Of a DNA stretch of 64,000 nucleotides, positions 18,958 to 27,836 are shown piece after piece. A program made the translations under genes and the position numbers. Under the pieces are notes generated by a model. The model made no database searches, had not been told where the DNA came from, and saw only the letters and a program-made list of their open reading frames with translations. How positions within the stretch are numbered: the stretch's first letter is position 1; every line of letters begins with the position of its first letter. Source of the stretch: Sphingomonas sp. PP-F2F-A104-K0414 (GTDB lineage Bacteria; Pseudomonadota; Alphaproteobacteria; Sphingomonadales; Sphingomonadaceae); the NCBI RefSeq assembly GCF_004340945.1, contig NZ_SLYD01000004.1, forward strand, positions 1-64,000, given 5' to 3'.

Positions 18958-19598
18958 GCCTTACTCTGCACGGCTATTGGCGCTCGACCACCGCCTACCG
19001 CGTCCGCATCGCGCTGGCCTTGAAGGGTATCGCGTACGAACAGGTCCCGCACGATCTCCGCACCGGCGCGCAACGCAAGGCCGAGTATCGGACGCTCAAT
19101 CCCCAGGGGCTCGTTCCGGCACTGGAGACCGACGATGTAGTCCTGACGCAGAGCCCAGCGATCCTCGAATGGATCGACGAGGTGTATCCCGACCCACCGT
19201 TGCTCCCCGCTGGCGCGAACGACCGAGCGATCGTCCGCGCGATGGCGGCGACGGTTGCCTGCGACATCCATCCCGTGAACAACCTCCGCATCCTGAACGC
19301 CTTGCGGACCGAGTTCGGGGCCGACGAGGCGGCGGTGAACCGTTGGATCGCGCGTTGGATCGGCGACGGTTTCGCCGCGCTCGAGACGCAGATTGCGCGC
19401 TATGGTGACGGCTTCGCGTTCGGCGCGACACCGACGATCGCCGATTGCCATCTCATCCCGCAACTCTATTCGGCCGAGCGGTTCGCGGTCGATCTTTCGC
19501 CTTACCCCCACCTCAAGGCCGCAGCCGACAAAGCCCGCGCCCTTCCCGCCTTTGCCGCCGCCCACCCGGACCGCCAGCCGGACGCCGACCCCGCATGA
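18954..19598 (+). CDS. maiA: Maleylacetoacetate isomerase (zeta-class GST)
   Basis: A 214-residue zeta-class glutathione transferase that isomerises maleylacetoacetate to fumarylacetoacetate using glutathione. The N-terminal active-site motif reads [14 protein letters not shown], with Ser/Thr in place of the usual [14 protein letters not shown] and [11 protein letters not shown] form the glutathione site. It starts with GTG inside the end of hmgA and overlaps the next gene (ATGA), so three genes are coupled. Confidence 0.93.
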   Translation: MSLTLHGYWRSTTAYRVRIALALKGIAYEQVPHDLRTGAQRKAEYRTLNPQGLVPALETDDVVLTQSPAILEWIDEVYPDPPLLPAGANDRAIVRAMAATVACDIHPVNNLRILNALRTEFGADEAAVNRWIARWIGDGFAALETQIARYGDGFAFGATPTIADCHLIPQLYSAERFAVDLSPYPHLKAAADKARALPAFAAAHPDRQPDADPA

Positions 19599-19960
19599 CC
19601 GACAGCGAAAGGCTGACTGCCACGCCCGGCGGCATCAAGCTCGCGCCGCTCGACGCGATCGCGGACGGCAAGGCGCGCAACTTCGTGCTCCAGATGCGCG
19701 CCGGCCGCTTCCACGGCTTCGTCGTGCGCAAGGACGACGCTGTGTTCGGCTATGTCGATCGCTGCCCGCATATGGGCCTTCCGCTCGCGCAGGTGCTCGA
19801 CGACTATCTCACGCCGCGCGGCGACCTGATCGCGTGCAGCTGGCACTCCGCGCTGTTCGAGATCGACAGCGGCGCGTGCGTCGGCGGACCGTGCGGGGGA
19901 ACGCGATTGACGCCCTGGCCGGTCGCGGTGCTCGACGGGATGATCGTCACCGCAGGCTGA
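19595..19960 (+). CDS. Rieske [2Fe-2S] protein coupled to maiA
   Basis: A 121-residue single-domain Rieske protein with a complete cluster motif: Cys57-x-His59 (CPHMGLPL) and Cys81-x-x-His84 (CSWH). There is no signal peptide or membrane segment, so it is a soluble ferredoxin-like electron carrier or regulator. Its ATG overlaps the maiA stop (ATGA), placing it where fumarylacetoacetase is often found. The partner oxygenase or reductase is not evident nearby. Confidence 0.88.
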   Translation: MTDSERLTATPGGIKLAPLDAIADGKARNFVLQMRAGRFHGFVVRKDDAVFGYVDRCPHMGLPLAQVLDDYLTPRGDLIACSWHSALFEIDSGACVGGPCGGTRLTPWPVAVLDGMIVTAG

Positions 19961-20015
19961 CGCGACGCGCGACTTGCGCTAAGGGAGCGCTCCTCCTCCC
20001 CTGCACGATGAACCG

Positions 20016-20972
20016 ATGACCGAAACCCTGCCCATCCGCGTCGTGGCGCTGTACCGCTTCACGCCGTTCGCCGACATCGCCGCGATCCAGCCGCCGCTCG
20101 CGTTGGTGTGCTGTTCCAACGGCGTGAAGGGGACGCTGCTGCTCGCCGCCGAGGGGATCAACGGGACAATTGCAGGCTTCGAAGAGGGAATCGATGCGGT
20201 GCTCGCGCATATCCGCGCGCTGCCGGGATGTGCCGACCTCGACGTCAAGGAATCACGCGCGGAGACGATGCCATTCCACCGTATGAAGGTGCGGCTGAAG
20301 CGCGAGATCGTGACGATGGGCGAGCCTGCGATCGATCCGCTGGAGGGCGTCGGGCGTTATGTCGAGGCGGAGGACTGGAACGCACTTATCGCCGAGCCGG
20401 GGACGATCGTGATCGACACGCGCAACGACTACGAGGTCGCGGTCGGGACGTTTGCGGGCGCGGTCGATCCGCAGACGCGGACGTTCCGGGATTTTCCGGC
20501 GTGGTTTCGCGAGCATCGCGACGAACTGGTCGGGGACGGCCCGCCGCCGAAGATCGCGATGTTCTGTACCGGGGGGATACGGTGCGAGAAGTCGACCGCG
20601 TTCCTGAAGGCCGAGGGGCTCGACGAGGTGTATCACCTCAAGGGCGGCATCCTGAAGTATCTGGAGACCGTGCCCGAGGCGGAGAGCCTCTGGGAAGGGG
20701 AGTGTTTCGTGTTCGATCAGCGGGTTGCGGTTGGACATGGCCTTGCGTTGGGAAGTCATGTTCTGTGCCATGCGTGCCGGATGCCGGTGAGCGTCGCGGA
20801 TCGTTCGTCGCCGCTGTATGTCGAGGGGGTGAGTTGCGCGGCGTGTCATAATGCGCGGGACGAGGCGCAGCGGGCTGGGTATGCGGAGCGCGAGCGGCAG
20901 GTTCGATTGGCGGAAGCGCGAGGCGAGGCGCATGTCGGGGCGGTGTTGCCGAAGACGCATGGGACGGATTGA
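20016..20972 (+). CDS. trhO: tRNA uridine(34) hydroxylase, rhodanese-like
   Basis: A 318-residue member of the TrhO (YceA, formerly UPF0176) family, which hydroxylates uridine 34 of certain tRNAs. An N-terminal acylphosphatase-like domain (about 1-100) precedes a rhodanese domain with catalytic Cys184 in [10 protein letters not shown]. The C-terminal region has Cys pairs (CHAC and CAAC near residues 252-275) that could bind a metal. It stands alone after the tyrosine operon and is followed by an inverted repeat. Confidence 0.9.
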   Translation: MTETLPIRVVALYRFTPFADIAAIQPPLALVCCSNGVKGTLLLAAEGINGTIAGFEEGIDAVLAHIRALPGCADLDVKESRAETMPFHRMKVRLKREIVTMGEPAIDPLEGVGRYVEAEDWNALIAEPGTIVIDTRNDYEVAVGTFAGAVDPQTRTFRDFPAWFREHRDELVGDGPPPKIAMFCTGGIRCEKSTAFLKAEGLDEVYHLKGGILKYLETVPEAESLWEGECFVFDQRVAVGHGLALGSHVLCHACRMPVSVADRSSPLYVEGVSCAACHNARDEAQRAGYAERERQVRLAEARGEAHVGAVLPKTHGTD

Positions 20973-20997
20973 TCCGCAGGGCCTTCACGAATTTTTA

Positions 20998-21100
20998 CCC
21001 CCCCGGCGAAGGCCGGGGTCCAATTAGGAAACGGTGCTAACGAAGCGCGGTCTTCGGTTACTGCGACCTTTCCAATTGGACCCCGGCCTCCGCCGGGGGT
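20998..21100. repeat. Intergenic inverted repeat with GGCCGGGG arms (family A)
   Basis: About 100 bases. CCCCGGCGAAGGCCGGGG begins the element and CCCCGGCCTCCGCCGGGGG ends it, with CCAATTAGG and CCAATTGG inside the arms and GGTTACTGCGACCT in the centre. A second copy at 59683-59790 shares arms and centre. It lies between convergent genes. Confidence 0.85.
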
Positions 21101-21109
21101 AGCGTAGGG

Positions 21110-21631
21110 CTAACCAGTCGTTGCGAAGCGCTCGGCCAACGCCGTATTGCCCTGCGACATCGCGAGCGAATGCACGCTGTTCCCCGCCGCATCGACAATC
21201 GCCGGGTCCGCGCCGTGCTCCAGCAACAGGTCGATGATTGCGGTCTTGTTCACCAGCGCCGCCATCATCAGCGCGGTCTGGCCGACGCCGTTCCGTCGGT
21301 TCACATCGGCGCCTGTATCGAGCAGGATCTGCGCGATCTCGATATAGCCCTTGAAGCATACCCCCATCAGCGCGGTGTTGCCGCGTGCGTCCGCCGCGCC
21401 ATCGACCTGCGCACCGGCCGCGAGGAGGGCCGCGGTGGCTTCGGCTTGGCCGTTGTAGCTGGCGATCACGAGCGGGGTGTAGCCCTTCGCGTCGGTAACC
21501 TCGATGTCGACACCAGCCTGCAACAGCGCCGGGATCATCTCGTCCCGCCCCGTACGTGCGGCATCGAACATCAGTTCGACCAGCCGTTCCATCGGCGGCA
21601 GTGGCGGCAGGTCACGCGCGTCAGTCATCAT
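21110..21631 (-). CDS. Ankyrin-repeat protein at the end of the Yjf-like operon
   Basis: A 173-residue protein made of about four ankyrin repeats between residues 30 and 165. The repeats show the TPLVIASYNG, TALMGVCFKG and TALMMAALVN cores and the helix-ending LLEHGAD and LLDTGAD patterns. There is no signal peptide or membrane segment, so it is probably a cytoplasmic protein-binding scaffold. It overlaps the upstream ATP-grasp gene by 11 bases and is the last gene of the yjfI-pspA-yjfC-like operon, which suggests a partner role in that system. Confidence 0.85.
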   Translation of the reverse strand: MMTDARDLPPLPPMERLVELMFDAARTGRDEMIPALLQAGVDIEVTDAKGYTPLVIASYNGQAEATAALLAAGAQVDGAADARGNTALMGVCFKGYIEIAQILLDTGADVNRRNGVGQTALMMAALVNKTAIIDLLLEHGADPAIVDAAGNSVHSLAMSQGNTALAERFATTG

Positions 21632-22790
21632 TCGCCTCGATGATATGCGGCACGAACCGCGCGAGATTGCGCGTCACGACCGTTTCATCTTCCCGAACGC
21701 CGATCCCCGCGGCTTCGTTGCCGACCATCCACGCGCCGATCACCGGATGGCGGCCGTCGAATGTCGGCGGTGGTGCATAGGCCTGGCGGATCGCGCCCTC
21801 GGCACCATAGCCCTGGTCGAGCACAGTGTGGCCGCTCTCGCCGATCACCTCGACGTTCGCGCCCTCGCGCGAGAACAGCGGCTTACGCACATATTTAGGC
21901 CCAAGGATCTTCGCGGCGGGATCGTCGTCGAAGAACGCGGGCAGCAGGTTCGGGTGCTCGGGATGGCGTTCCCATAACAGCGGCAGGATGCCCTTGTTCG
22001 ACAGGATCGACTTCCACGCGGGCTCGATCCAGCGCACATCGGCGCGCGAGAGATTGGGCGCATAGGGCTCGCGGAGCATGAACTCCCACGGGTACAGCTT
22101 GAACGCGGCCTGCACCTCGAAGCCGTCGGTGTCGACGAAGCGACCGTCGGCGGCGAGGCCGATGTCCTTCATCTCGACGAACTTCGGCTCGATCCCGACC
22201 TGCGACGCAAGATCCTCGAAGAACCGTACCGTCTGGCGATCCTCGATCGCAGACGCATCCGCCGCGAAATGGACGAAGCCGCCGCTCGGAAACAGCGCAC
22301 GGAACCGCTCGCGCAGCTTGTCGAACAGGCTGTTGAACTGGTCCGTCCCGGCCGGCAACGCGCCGCTCGCGAGCAGATCTTCCAGCCACATCCATTGGAA
22401 CGTCGCGCATTCGAACACCGAGGTCGGCGTGTCGGCATTATACTCGTAGAGCTTGGCCGGCCCGGTCCCGTCATAGGCGAAGTCGAACCGGCCGTAGAGC
22501 GACGGCTGACGCGTTCGCCACGTCTCGGCGACGTAGTTCCACTGCTCGCGCGGGATCGCGAGGCGTTCCATCAGTTGCTGATCGCGGACCACCTCGTCAA
22601 CCAGATCGAGGCACATCACGTGCAGCTGTTCGGCGGCGGGTTCCAGGTCGTCCTCGATCTCCGCCAGCGTGAAGCTGTAGGCAGCACCCTCGTCCCAATA
22701 GGGTTCGCCATCCGTGTCGTGATAGACGAACCCGATCGCGTCGGCCCGTTCGCGCCAGTCGCCGCGCGGGTCGACCGCGATCCGGCGCAT
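21621..22790 (-). CDS. Glutathionylspermidine synthase-like ATP-grasp ligase (YjfC/YgiC)
   Basis: A 389-residue protein matching the synthetase half of glutathionylspermidine synthase, as in E. coli YjfC and YgiC, without the amidase domain. ATP-grasp blocks are visible: YEYNADTPTSVFE near residue 115, KLYPWEFMLRE near 230, NKGILPLLWE near 265 and a VRKPLFSREGANVEV nucleotide loop near 300. Such enzymes form an amide bond between a peptide carboxylate and an amine; the substrate here is unknown. The ATG overlaps the pspA-like stop by one base, so the ligase is tightly coupled to the PspA-like protein. Confidence 0.88.
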   Translation of the reverse strand: MRRIAVDPRGDWRERADAIGFVYHDTDGEPYWDEGAAYSFTLAEIEDDLEPAAEQLHVMCLDLVDEVVRDQQLMERLAIPREQWNYVAETWRTRQPSLYGRFDFAYDGTGPAKLYEYNADTPTSVFECATFQWMWLEDLLASGALPAGTDQFNSLFDKLRERFRALFPSGGFVHFAADASAIEDRQTVRFFEDLASQVGIEPKFVEMKDIGLAADGRFVDTDGFEVQAAFKLYPWEFMLREPYAPNLSRADVRWIEPAWKSILSNKGILPLLWERHPEHPNLLPAFFDDDPAAKILGPKYVRKPLFSREGANVEVIGESGHTVLDQGYGAEGAIRQAYAPPPTFDGRHPVIGAWMVGNEAAGIGVREDETVVTRNLARFVPHIIEANDD

Positions 22791-23539
22791 CAGGAGCCCG
22801 ACGTCTTGGAGTCGTCGCGCTGCTCGATCTGCAGCGTTTGGCCGACTTGCGGCGTCTTCGGGGCGGTCAGGCGAGCGAGCACGTCGTCCGCGGATGACTG
22901 GCCGGGGACGATCCCCGCGAGCCGCAGCTTCTCGTCGAGATCGGCGCCGGTGCGACGGTCTTCCAACTCGCCCGCCGCCTTGATCCGTTCGCCGCGGATC
23001 GCCTGGCGTTCGCGGATACGCGCGAGGCTGTCCGCCGCGGAGCCGAGCTTGTTGCCCGCGCCCATGCTGCCCGACGCGACCGAGGCCTGCGCCTTCTGGA
23101 CCGACTCGTTGACCTTCACGACCTCGACCTCGCGGCGGAGCTGCTCGATCTTGCGGTCGGTCTGCGCGACCGCGGTGTGGATCTGCTCCTCGGCGGCGCG
23201 CATGTCCTCGACCTGGGGGCTCTTCAACGCGATATCCTGCTCGAGGTCGGCGATCCGCTGCGCGACCTGGCGCGCGAGATCCATGTTGCCCTTCTCGACC
23301 GCGATCCGCGCCGACGCCTCGTACTTGGTCGCCTGAGCGCGGAAGCTCTCGACCTCGGTTTCGAGGATGCGGCGACGTGCTACCAGCCCCGCGAGATCGT
23401 CGCGTGCCTTGCCCTGCGCCTTGTCGGCATCGCGAATTTCCTGGTCGAGGATACGCAGCGCGTTCGCATCGACGACCGCCGCGCCCGCTTCGTGCGCGCC
23501 GGCACGACCGAGGGTGAAAAGCTTGCTCCAGATGGCCAT
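22790..23539 (-). CDS. PspA/IM30 family protein (YjfJ-like)
   Basis: A 249-residue, largely alpha-helical protein of the PspA/Vipp1 (ESCRT-III-like) family. Long charged coiled-coil segments span about residues 30-180 (for example LARQVAQRIADLEQDIALK). PspA proteins bind and remodel the inner membrane under envelope stress. The N-terminal amphipathic helix expected of classical PspA is short here (MAIWSKLFTLGRA). It lies between a DUF2170 gene and an ATP-grasp ligase, the same company as E. coli YjfJ. Confidence 0.88.
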   Translation of the reverse strand: MAIWSKLFTLGRAGAHEAGAAVVDANALRILDQEIRDADKAQGKARDDLAGLVARRRILETEVESFRAQATKYEASARIAVEKGNMDLARQVAQRIADLEQDIALKSPQVEDMRAAEEQIHTAVAQTDRKIEQLRREVEVVKVNESVQKAQASVASGSMGAGNKLGSAADSLARIRERQAIRGERIKAAGELEDRRTGADLDEKLRLAGIVPGQSSADDVLARLTAPKTPQVGQTLQIEQRDDSKTSGS

Positions 23540-23577
23540 GCCAGTCTCTCCGTTTGTATCTAAATCAGGCGATGATG

Positions 23578-24012
23578 TCAGGCAGCCGGGATCTGCGCGT
23601 GGCGCAGGTCGGTGGCCGCATCGATCGCATTCTCGGCGAGCGTGCGCAGTTCGATGATCACGGTATCGAGCCGGCTCGACGTCGCGAGTTCGCCGAACAG
23701 CTCGTAATAGTCACGGCCATCGACCGTGCCGATCCCGAAGTTCGACAGCGGCACCAGCTTCTGCGATTTCAGCAGGAAGGTGTTGAACGCCAGCTGGTCC
23801 TCTTGCTCGTCGCACGGCCACAGCAAGGTCGAGCAGGCGATCTGCGCCTCGCTGACGTTGACGAACAGTTCGAGGTCGCCGTGGTGGTGCATCGTCACTA
23901 GCAGCACCGGGTCCGCACCTTCCAGAATCCGTGCGGAAAACTCGCCGGCTTTCGCTGGCTCGGACGTGTCGAGCGCGGCTTTCAGGCTGCGGACGGTCCA
24001 GATGTCGGTCAA
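23578..24012 (-). CDS. DUF2170 family protein (YjfI-like)
   Basis: A 144-residue protein of the DUF2170 family, first gene of the leftward operon. An ATG start is not available; I chose TTG at 24012 because GGGAG lies eight bases upstream and because the family begins about here (TDIWTVRSLKAAL). In-frame sequence further upstream runs through an inverted repeat and is not coding. There are no membrane segments. E. coli yjfI heads the same gene set. The function is unknown. Confidence 0.82.
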   Translation of the reverse strand: MTDIWTVRSLKAALDTSEPAKAGEFSARILEGADPVLLVTMHHHGDLELFVNVSEAQIACSTLLWPCDEQEDQLAFNTFLLKSQKLVPLSNFGIGTVDGRDYYELFGELATSSRLDTVIIELRTLAENAIDAATDLRHAQIPAA

Positions 24013-24087
24013 TGCAAGAACTCCCGTGCTTGTCGCTCGCGGCAACACATAGGCTTTTCGCGAGCGCCTGCCACCCTCCCCACTTCG

Positions 24088-24167
24088 GTCATCCTGACGA
24101 AAGTCAGGACCCAGGGTCACGGACGGCGGCGCTGTTGGCTCTGGGTCCTGACTTTCGTCAGGATGAC
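24088..24167. repeat. Inverted repeat with CATCCTGACGAAAGTCAGG arms (family B)
   Basis: An 80-base perfect-arm element, GTCATCCTGACGAAAGTCAGGA ... its reverse complement, in the divergent control region of the two Yjf-like operons. Copies lie at 57949-58028 and 63576-63655. Confidence 0.9.
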
Positions 24168-24237
24168 GGGGTTGCGCTTTGCGAGCCGGCCCGCTTTGGC
24201 CTAAGAGGCACGCCAACCACACACACGCGAGGATTGC

Positions 24238-24879
24238 ATGTTCGATCGCCTGTTCGGCCGCAAGCCAGCGCTTGACCAGAACGCCCTGCCCGTCGTCCGC
24301 AACGTCACGCTGGGGCGGACGGTGACGGTCGATCCACTCGCCTGGCGTCGGTTTGGGTCGGAACTCCTGTTTCCGTTCGACCGCGATACGCTGGTGATCG
24401 TCGCGCAAGGCCTGATCGACCTCAACGAGGGCGGCTTCGTCCACCGGTTCTACACCGACGACGACATCATGTTCCAGGCGGTGTCTAACGACCGCGATGG
24501 GCAGGACGTAACGGACGTCACGCTGTTCGCACCATGGGACAGCAGCTATCCATCGTCCGCCGCCGAGCGCCCGGCGTGGAAAAGCCGCCTAAAGGCGCGC
24601 ACCTTCACCGCCGAGGGACTGCCGGAATACAGCCGCGCATGGTTCGGCCCCGAAGCGAGCGAGCAGGAGCCCGTGACGTTCTGGGAGGAACTGCACGACG
24701 ACCGCGACGGGGTCGTCGACCGCCGCATCTTCCAGACCTGCATGCTGTTCAGCCGCGACCTGCCGGGCGACGACGGCCGCGAACTGCTACTCGCGATCGA
24801 CATGGAGACGGAGTCCGGCGACGTCTCGTTCGAGATCATGCTGGGCGTGGCACTGGAACTCGGCGAGTTCCGCGCCTAG
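24238..24879 (+). CDS. DUF2491 family protein (YjfK-like)
   Basis: A 213-residue soluble protein of the DUF2491/YjfK family. It opens with MFDRLFGRKP and has an acidic central region rich in Asp and Trp. No catalytic motif is recognised. It is the first gene of the rightward operon yjfK-yjfL-yjfM and is divergent from yjfI-pspA-yjfC. The ATG follows a GCGAGGA ribosome site. The function is unknown. Confidence 0.83.
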   Translation: MFDRLFGRKPALDQNALPVVRNVTLGRTVTVDPLAWRRFGSELLFPFDRDTLVIVAQGLIDLNEGGFVHRFYTDDDIMFQAVSNDRDGQDVTDVTLFAPWDSSYPSSAAERPAWKSRLKARTFTAEGLPEYSRAWFGPEASEQEPVTFWEELHDDRDGVVDRRIFQTCMLFSRDLPGDDGRELLLAIDMETESGDVSFEIMLGVALELGEFRA

Positions 24880-24911
24880 CGTCTGCCACGAACGGCTTCG
24901 GGGGAACCAGC

Positions 24912-25325
24912 ATGATCGACCAATACAGCTTCGGCGCCAGCGCGCTCGCCTTCCTGATCGCGTTCGTCGCGGCGGGGGCGTTCACGATCGTCTTCAAGAT
25001 CGTCTATCAGGTCGCGACGCCGTATCATGAGAAGTCGCTGATCCGGGAAGGCAACACCGCCGCGGCGATCACGCTCGGCGCGGCCTTGCTCGGCTATGTC
25101 CTGCCGCTGGCCTCCGCGCTGACGCATACGGTTTCGCTAGTCGAGTTCGCGGTTTGGGCGTTGCTTGCGGGCGTGATCCAGATCGTGACGTTCCTAGTGG
25201 TTCAGCATTTCGTGATGCGCGACTTCAACGACCGGATCGTGCGCGGCGAAATCGCGGCGGCGACCTATATGGCAAGCATCTCGCTGTGCGTCGGCATCCT
25301 CAACGCCGCCTGCATGACGAACTGA
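24912..25325 (+). CDS. DUF350 inner-membrane protein (YjfL-like)
   Basis: A 137-residue membrane protein with about four hydrophobic helices (near residues 8-30, 52-72, 78-100 and 115-135), matching a DUF350 repeat pair as in YjfL. A charged loop (HEKSLIREGNTAAAI) is family-typical. It is probably the membrane anchor or channel partner of the Yjf system. The start is inferred from the MIDQYSFG N-terminus and the ATG at 24912; the reading frame upstream overlaps yjfK. Confidence 0.85.
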   Translation: MIDQYSFGASALAFLIAFVAAGAFTIVFKIVYQVATPYHEKSLIREGNTAAAITLGAALLGYVLPLASALTHTVSLVEFAVWALLAGVIQIVTFLVVQHFVMRDFNDRIVRGEIAAATYMASISLCVGILNAACMTN

Positions 25326-25336
25326 GGGGCATAGCG

Positions 25337-25906
25337 ATGAAGCGTTCCAGATCGATCGTCCTCACCAGCCTGATCGCAGGCTCGGGCATCTCGCTGACCG
25401 CGTGCGACGGCGATGTCGGTGGCAAGCCGGTCGAGGCGCAGAGCTATGCGTCGGTGGCGGAATGCCGCGCGGCGGGCGCGCTGTCCGCGGTCCAGTGCGA
25501 CACCGCGTTCGAGCAGGCCAAGGCCGATGCGGCGAAGACCGCGCCTCGGTTCGAGGACAAGCAGACCTGCGAGGAGCAATACGGCGCCGCGCAGTGCGAG
25601 CCGCGCAACAACGGTAGCGGCGGCAGCTTCTTCACGCCGTTGCTGACCGGATTCCTCGTCGGGCAGGCGCTCAACGGCGGCTTCGGCAACCGCGGCGCGC
25701 CGATGTACCGGGATCGTGACGGCAATTATTATGGCGGCGCCGGCGGGCGTATCAACCGCGACTATGTCACGGGCCGCACCCGCGTAGGCTCTGATGCCTT
25801 CACGCCAACCACCGCCAGAGCCCCTGCCCGCGTTCAGTCGCGCAGTTCGGTGATCTCGCGCGGCGGTTTCGGTGGCGGGTTCGGCGGACGCAGCTTCGGC
25901 GGCTGA
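25337..25906 (+). CDS. DUF1190 lipoprotein (YjfM-like)
   Basis: A 189-residue protein of the DUF1190 family. The N-terminus has a signal peptide with a lipobox-like LTAC (Cys near residue 22), and the mature part has paired cysteines (ECRA, QCD, TCEEQYG, QCEPR). Gly/Tyr-rich and then Gly/Phe-rich sequence ends the protein (GGFGGGFGG). It is likely envelope-anchored. Eleven bases separate it from the DUF350 gene, so it is the third gene of the same operon. Confidence 0.82.
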   Translation: MKRSRSIVLTSLIAGSGISLTACDGDVGGKPVEAQSYASVAECRAAGALSAVQCDTAFEQAKADAAKTAPRFEDKQTCEEQYGAAQCEPRNNGSGGSFFTPLLTGFLVGQALNGGFGNRGAPMYRDRDGNYYGGAGGRINRDYVTGRTRVGSDAFTPTTARAPARVQSRSSVISRGGFGGGFGGRSFGG

Positions 25907-25951
25907 TCCGCCTATAGCGAACCGGTCTTCCGATCAGGGGGGAGAGATACG

Positions 25952-26344
25952 ATGCATGTTCCAGCGGGCTTTGCCGTCGTCACGCCGTATATCTTCGTCG
26001 ACGGCGCCAACGAGTATATCGACTTCCTCACAGCCGCGTTCGGCGCGCGCGAGATCGGCCGGAGCAGCGATCCGACCGGCCGGATCGCCAATTGCCAGAT
26101 GCTGTTCGACACCTCGGCGATCATGCTGAGCGAAGCGTCCGACCAATTCCCGGCGAGTTCGGTATCGCTGTACCTCTACGTCGCCGATGCGGATGCCGCG
26201 ATGGCACGGGCGATCGCGGCGGGCGGAGAAAGCATCATGCCGGTCTCCGACATGCCGTATGGCGACCGACAGGGCGGCATCCGCGATCCGCGCGGGATAC
26301 TCTGGTGGGTGTCACAACGGATGACCGACGCGCCCTATTTCTAA
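25952..26344 (+). CDS. VOC/glyoxalase superfamily protein
   Basis: A 130-residue single-domain vicinal oxygen chelate protein of the PhnB/YaeR-like type. It has the TPYIFVDGANEYIDFL start, and RDPRGILWWVSQR ends the domain. The substrate cannot be assigned from the sequence. It has its own GGGGGAGAG ribosome site and faces the convergent MFS transporter, with stops only four bases apart. Confidence 0.82.
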   Translation: MHVPAGFAVVTPYIFVDGANEYIDFLTAAFGAREIGRSSDPTGRIANCQMLFDTSAIMLSEASDQFPASSVSLYLYVADADAAMARAIAAGGESIMPVSDMPYGDRQGGIRDPRGILWWVSQRMTDAPYF

Positions 26345-26348
26345 GCGA

Positions 26349-27836
26349 CTAGGCAGCCCGCGGCACTCGTAGCATTGCCAGCGCGGCAACCCCCATCACG
26401 CCGGTGGCGATCAGCATCGCCCAGACCGCGTCACCGGGGAAGAACGTCCGCACCACCTGCCCCATCACCGACGATACGATCAGCTGCGGCAGGACGATGA
26501 AGATGTTGAACAGGCCCATGTATACGCCGAGCTTGGCCTGCGGCAGCGCGTTGGACAGGATCGCATAGGGCATGGTCAGGATCGACGACCAGGCAATACC
26601 GATCAGCACCATCGATCCGATCAGCAGATACTGGTCGCGCACCACGAGGAACGAGGCGAACCCTGCCGCACCGCAGAGCAGCCCGAGGATATGCGCGTCG
26701 CGGCGACCGATCCGCGCCGCCAGCGTCGGCATCACGAACGCCCAGAGCGTCGCCACGCCGTTGTAGACCGCGAACAGCACGCCGACCCAGTTCGCGCCGT
26801 CGTTATACGCGGCACTCGTCGTGTCGGTCGTCCCGAACACGTGCTGCGTGACGATCGGCGTGGTGTAGATCCACATGATAAACAGCGCCGACCAGGTGAA
26901 GAACTGGACGAGTGCTAGCTGCTTCATCGTTTGCGGCATGGTGCCAAGATCGCCGACGATCTGACTGAGAACGTTGGACTCCCTACCCGACCGCACGAGC
27001 GCCGCGCTGACCAGCAACGCAGCGCCAAACGCGATCAACCCGCCGCCTAGCAGGTAGACCGGCTTGTCGAGCCCGAACCGCGCCACCGCGGCGATGACGA
27101 TTGCCCCGAGTGCGATCCAGACCGGCGCGAGCCTGGCGTTCGACCGTACGACCGTGTCGCGGGGTGCAACCTCACCCTCGTCCTCGAACGCCGCCATCTC
27201 GGCCGGCGAATATTCGCTGGTCGTCAGCACGGTCCACAGCACCGCGAAGAACAGGGCTAATGCACCGATATAGAAACCGTATTGCACCGACGGCGGGATA
27301 CCGCCCGCAGGCGCGGTGTTGGCGACCTGGAACACGTCGGTGAGGATGATCGGCGCAAGGCTCCCGATTACCGCGCCCGCGCCGATGAAGCCGGTCTGGA
27401 ACGCGAACCCCGCGGTCCGCTGGCGGCTGCCGAGCATGTCGCCGACGAACGCGCGGAACGGCTCCATCGCGACGTTGAGCGACCCGTCGAGCATCCACAG
27501 CAGTACCGCGGCGACCCACAACACCGGCGCGTTTGGCATCGCCAGCAGCGCGATCGTGGCCAGCATCGCCCCGGCGAGGAAATACGGCCGCCGGCGCCCG
27601 AGCTTGCCCCAGGTCCGGTCGCTGTAATGCCCGATCACCGGCTGGACGAGCAGCCCGGTCAACGGCGCGGCGATCCACAGAAAGGCGAGATCGTCGACGC
27701 TCGTCCCCAGCGACTGGAAGATCCGGCTGACGTTCGCGTTCTGCAGTGCGAAGCCGATCTGGATCCCGAAGAACCCGAACGAGATGTTCCACAGCCCCCA
27801 GAACCCCTGGGCCGGCTTCTCTCTACGTGACAGCAT
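26349..27836 (-). CDS. MFS sugar transporter (GPH/SLC45-like)
   Basis: A 495-residue major facilitator with about twelve membrane helices. The N-terminal NISFGFFGIQIGFALQNANVSRIFQSLG and the GHYSDRTWGKLGRRRPYF loop (residues about 67-85) are typical of the sucrose/maltose transporter group in alphaproteobacteria. The gene starts one base after the stop of a LacI regulator on the same strand. The substrate is inferred to be a di- or oligosaccharide taken up across the inner membrane. Confidence 0.87.
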   Translation of the reverse strand: MLSRREKPAQGFWGLWNISFGFFGIQIGFALQNANVSRIFQSLGTSVDDLAFLWIAAPLTGLLVQPVIGHYSDRTWGKLGRRRPYFLAGAMLATIALLAMPNAPVLWVAAVLLWMLDGSLNVAMEPFRAFVGDMLGSRQRTAGFAFQTGFIGAGAVIGSLAPIILTDVFQVANTAPAGGIPPSVQYGFYIGALALFFAVLWTVLTTSEYSPAEMAAFEDEGEVAPRDTVVRSNARLAPVWIALGAIVIAAVARFGLDKPVYLLGGGLIAFGAALLVSAALVRSGRESNVLSQIVGDLGTMPQTMKQLALVQFFTWSALFIMWIYTTPIVTQHVFGTTDTTSAAYNDGANWVGVLFAVYNGVATLWAFVMPTLAARIGRRDAHILGLLCGAAGFASFLVVRDQYLLIGSMVLIGIAWSSILTMPYAILSNALPQAKLGVYMGLFNIFIVLPQLIVSSVMGQVVRTFFPGDAVWAMLIATGVMGVAALAMLRVPRAA

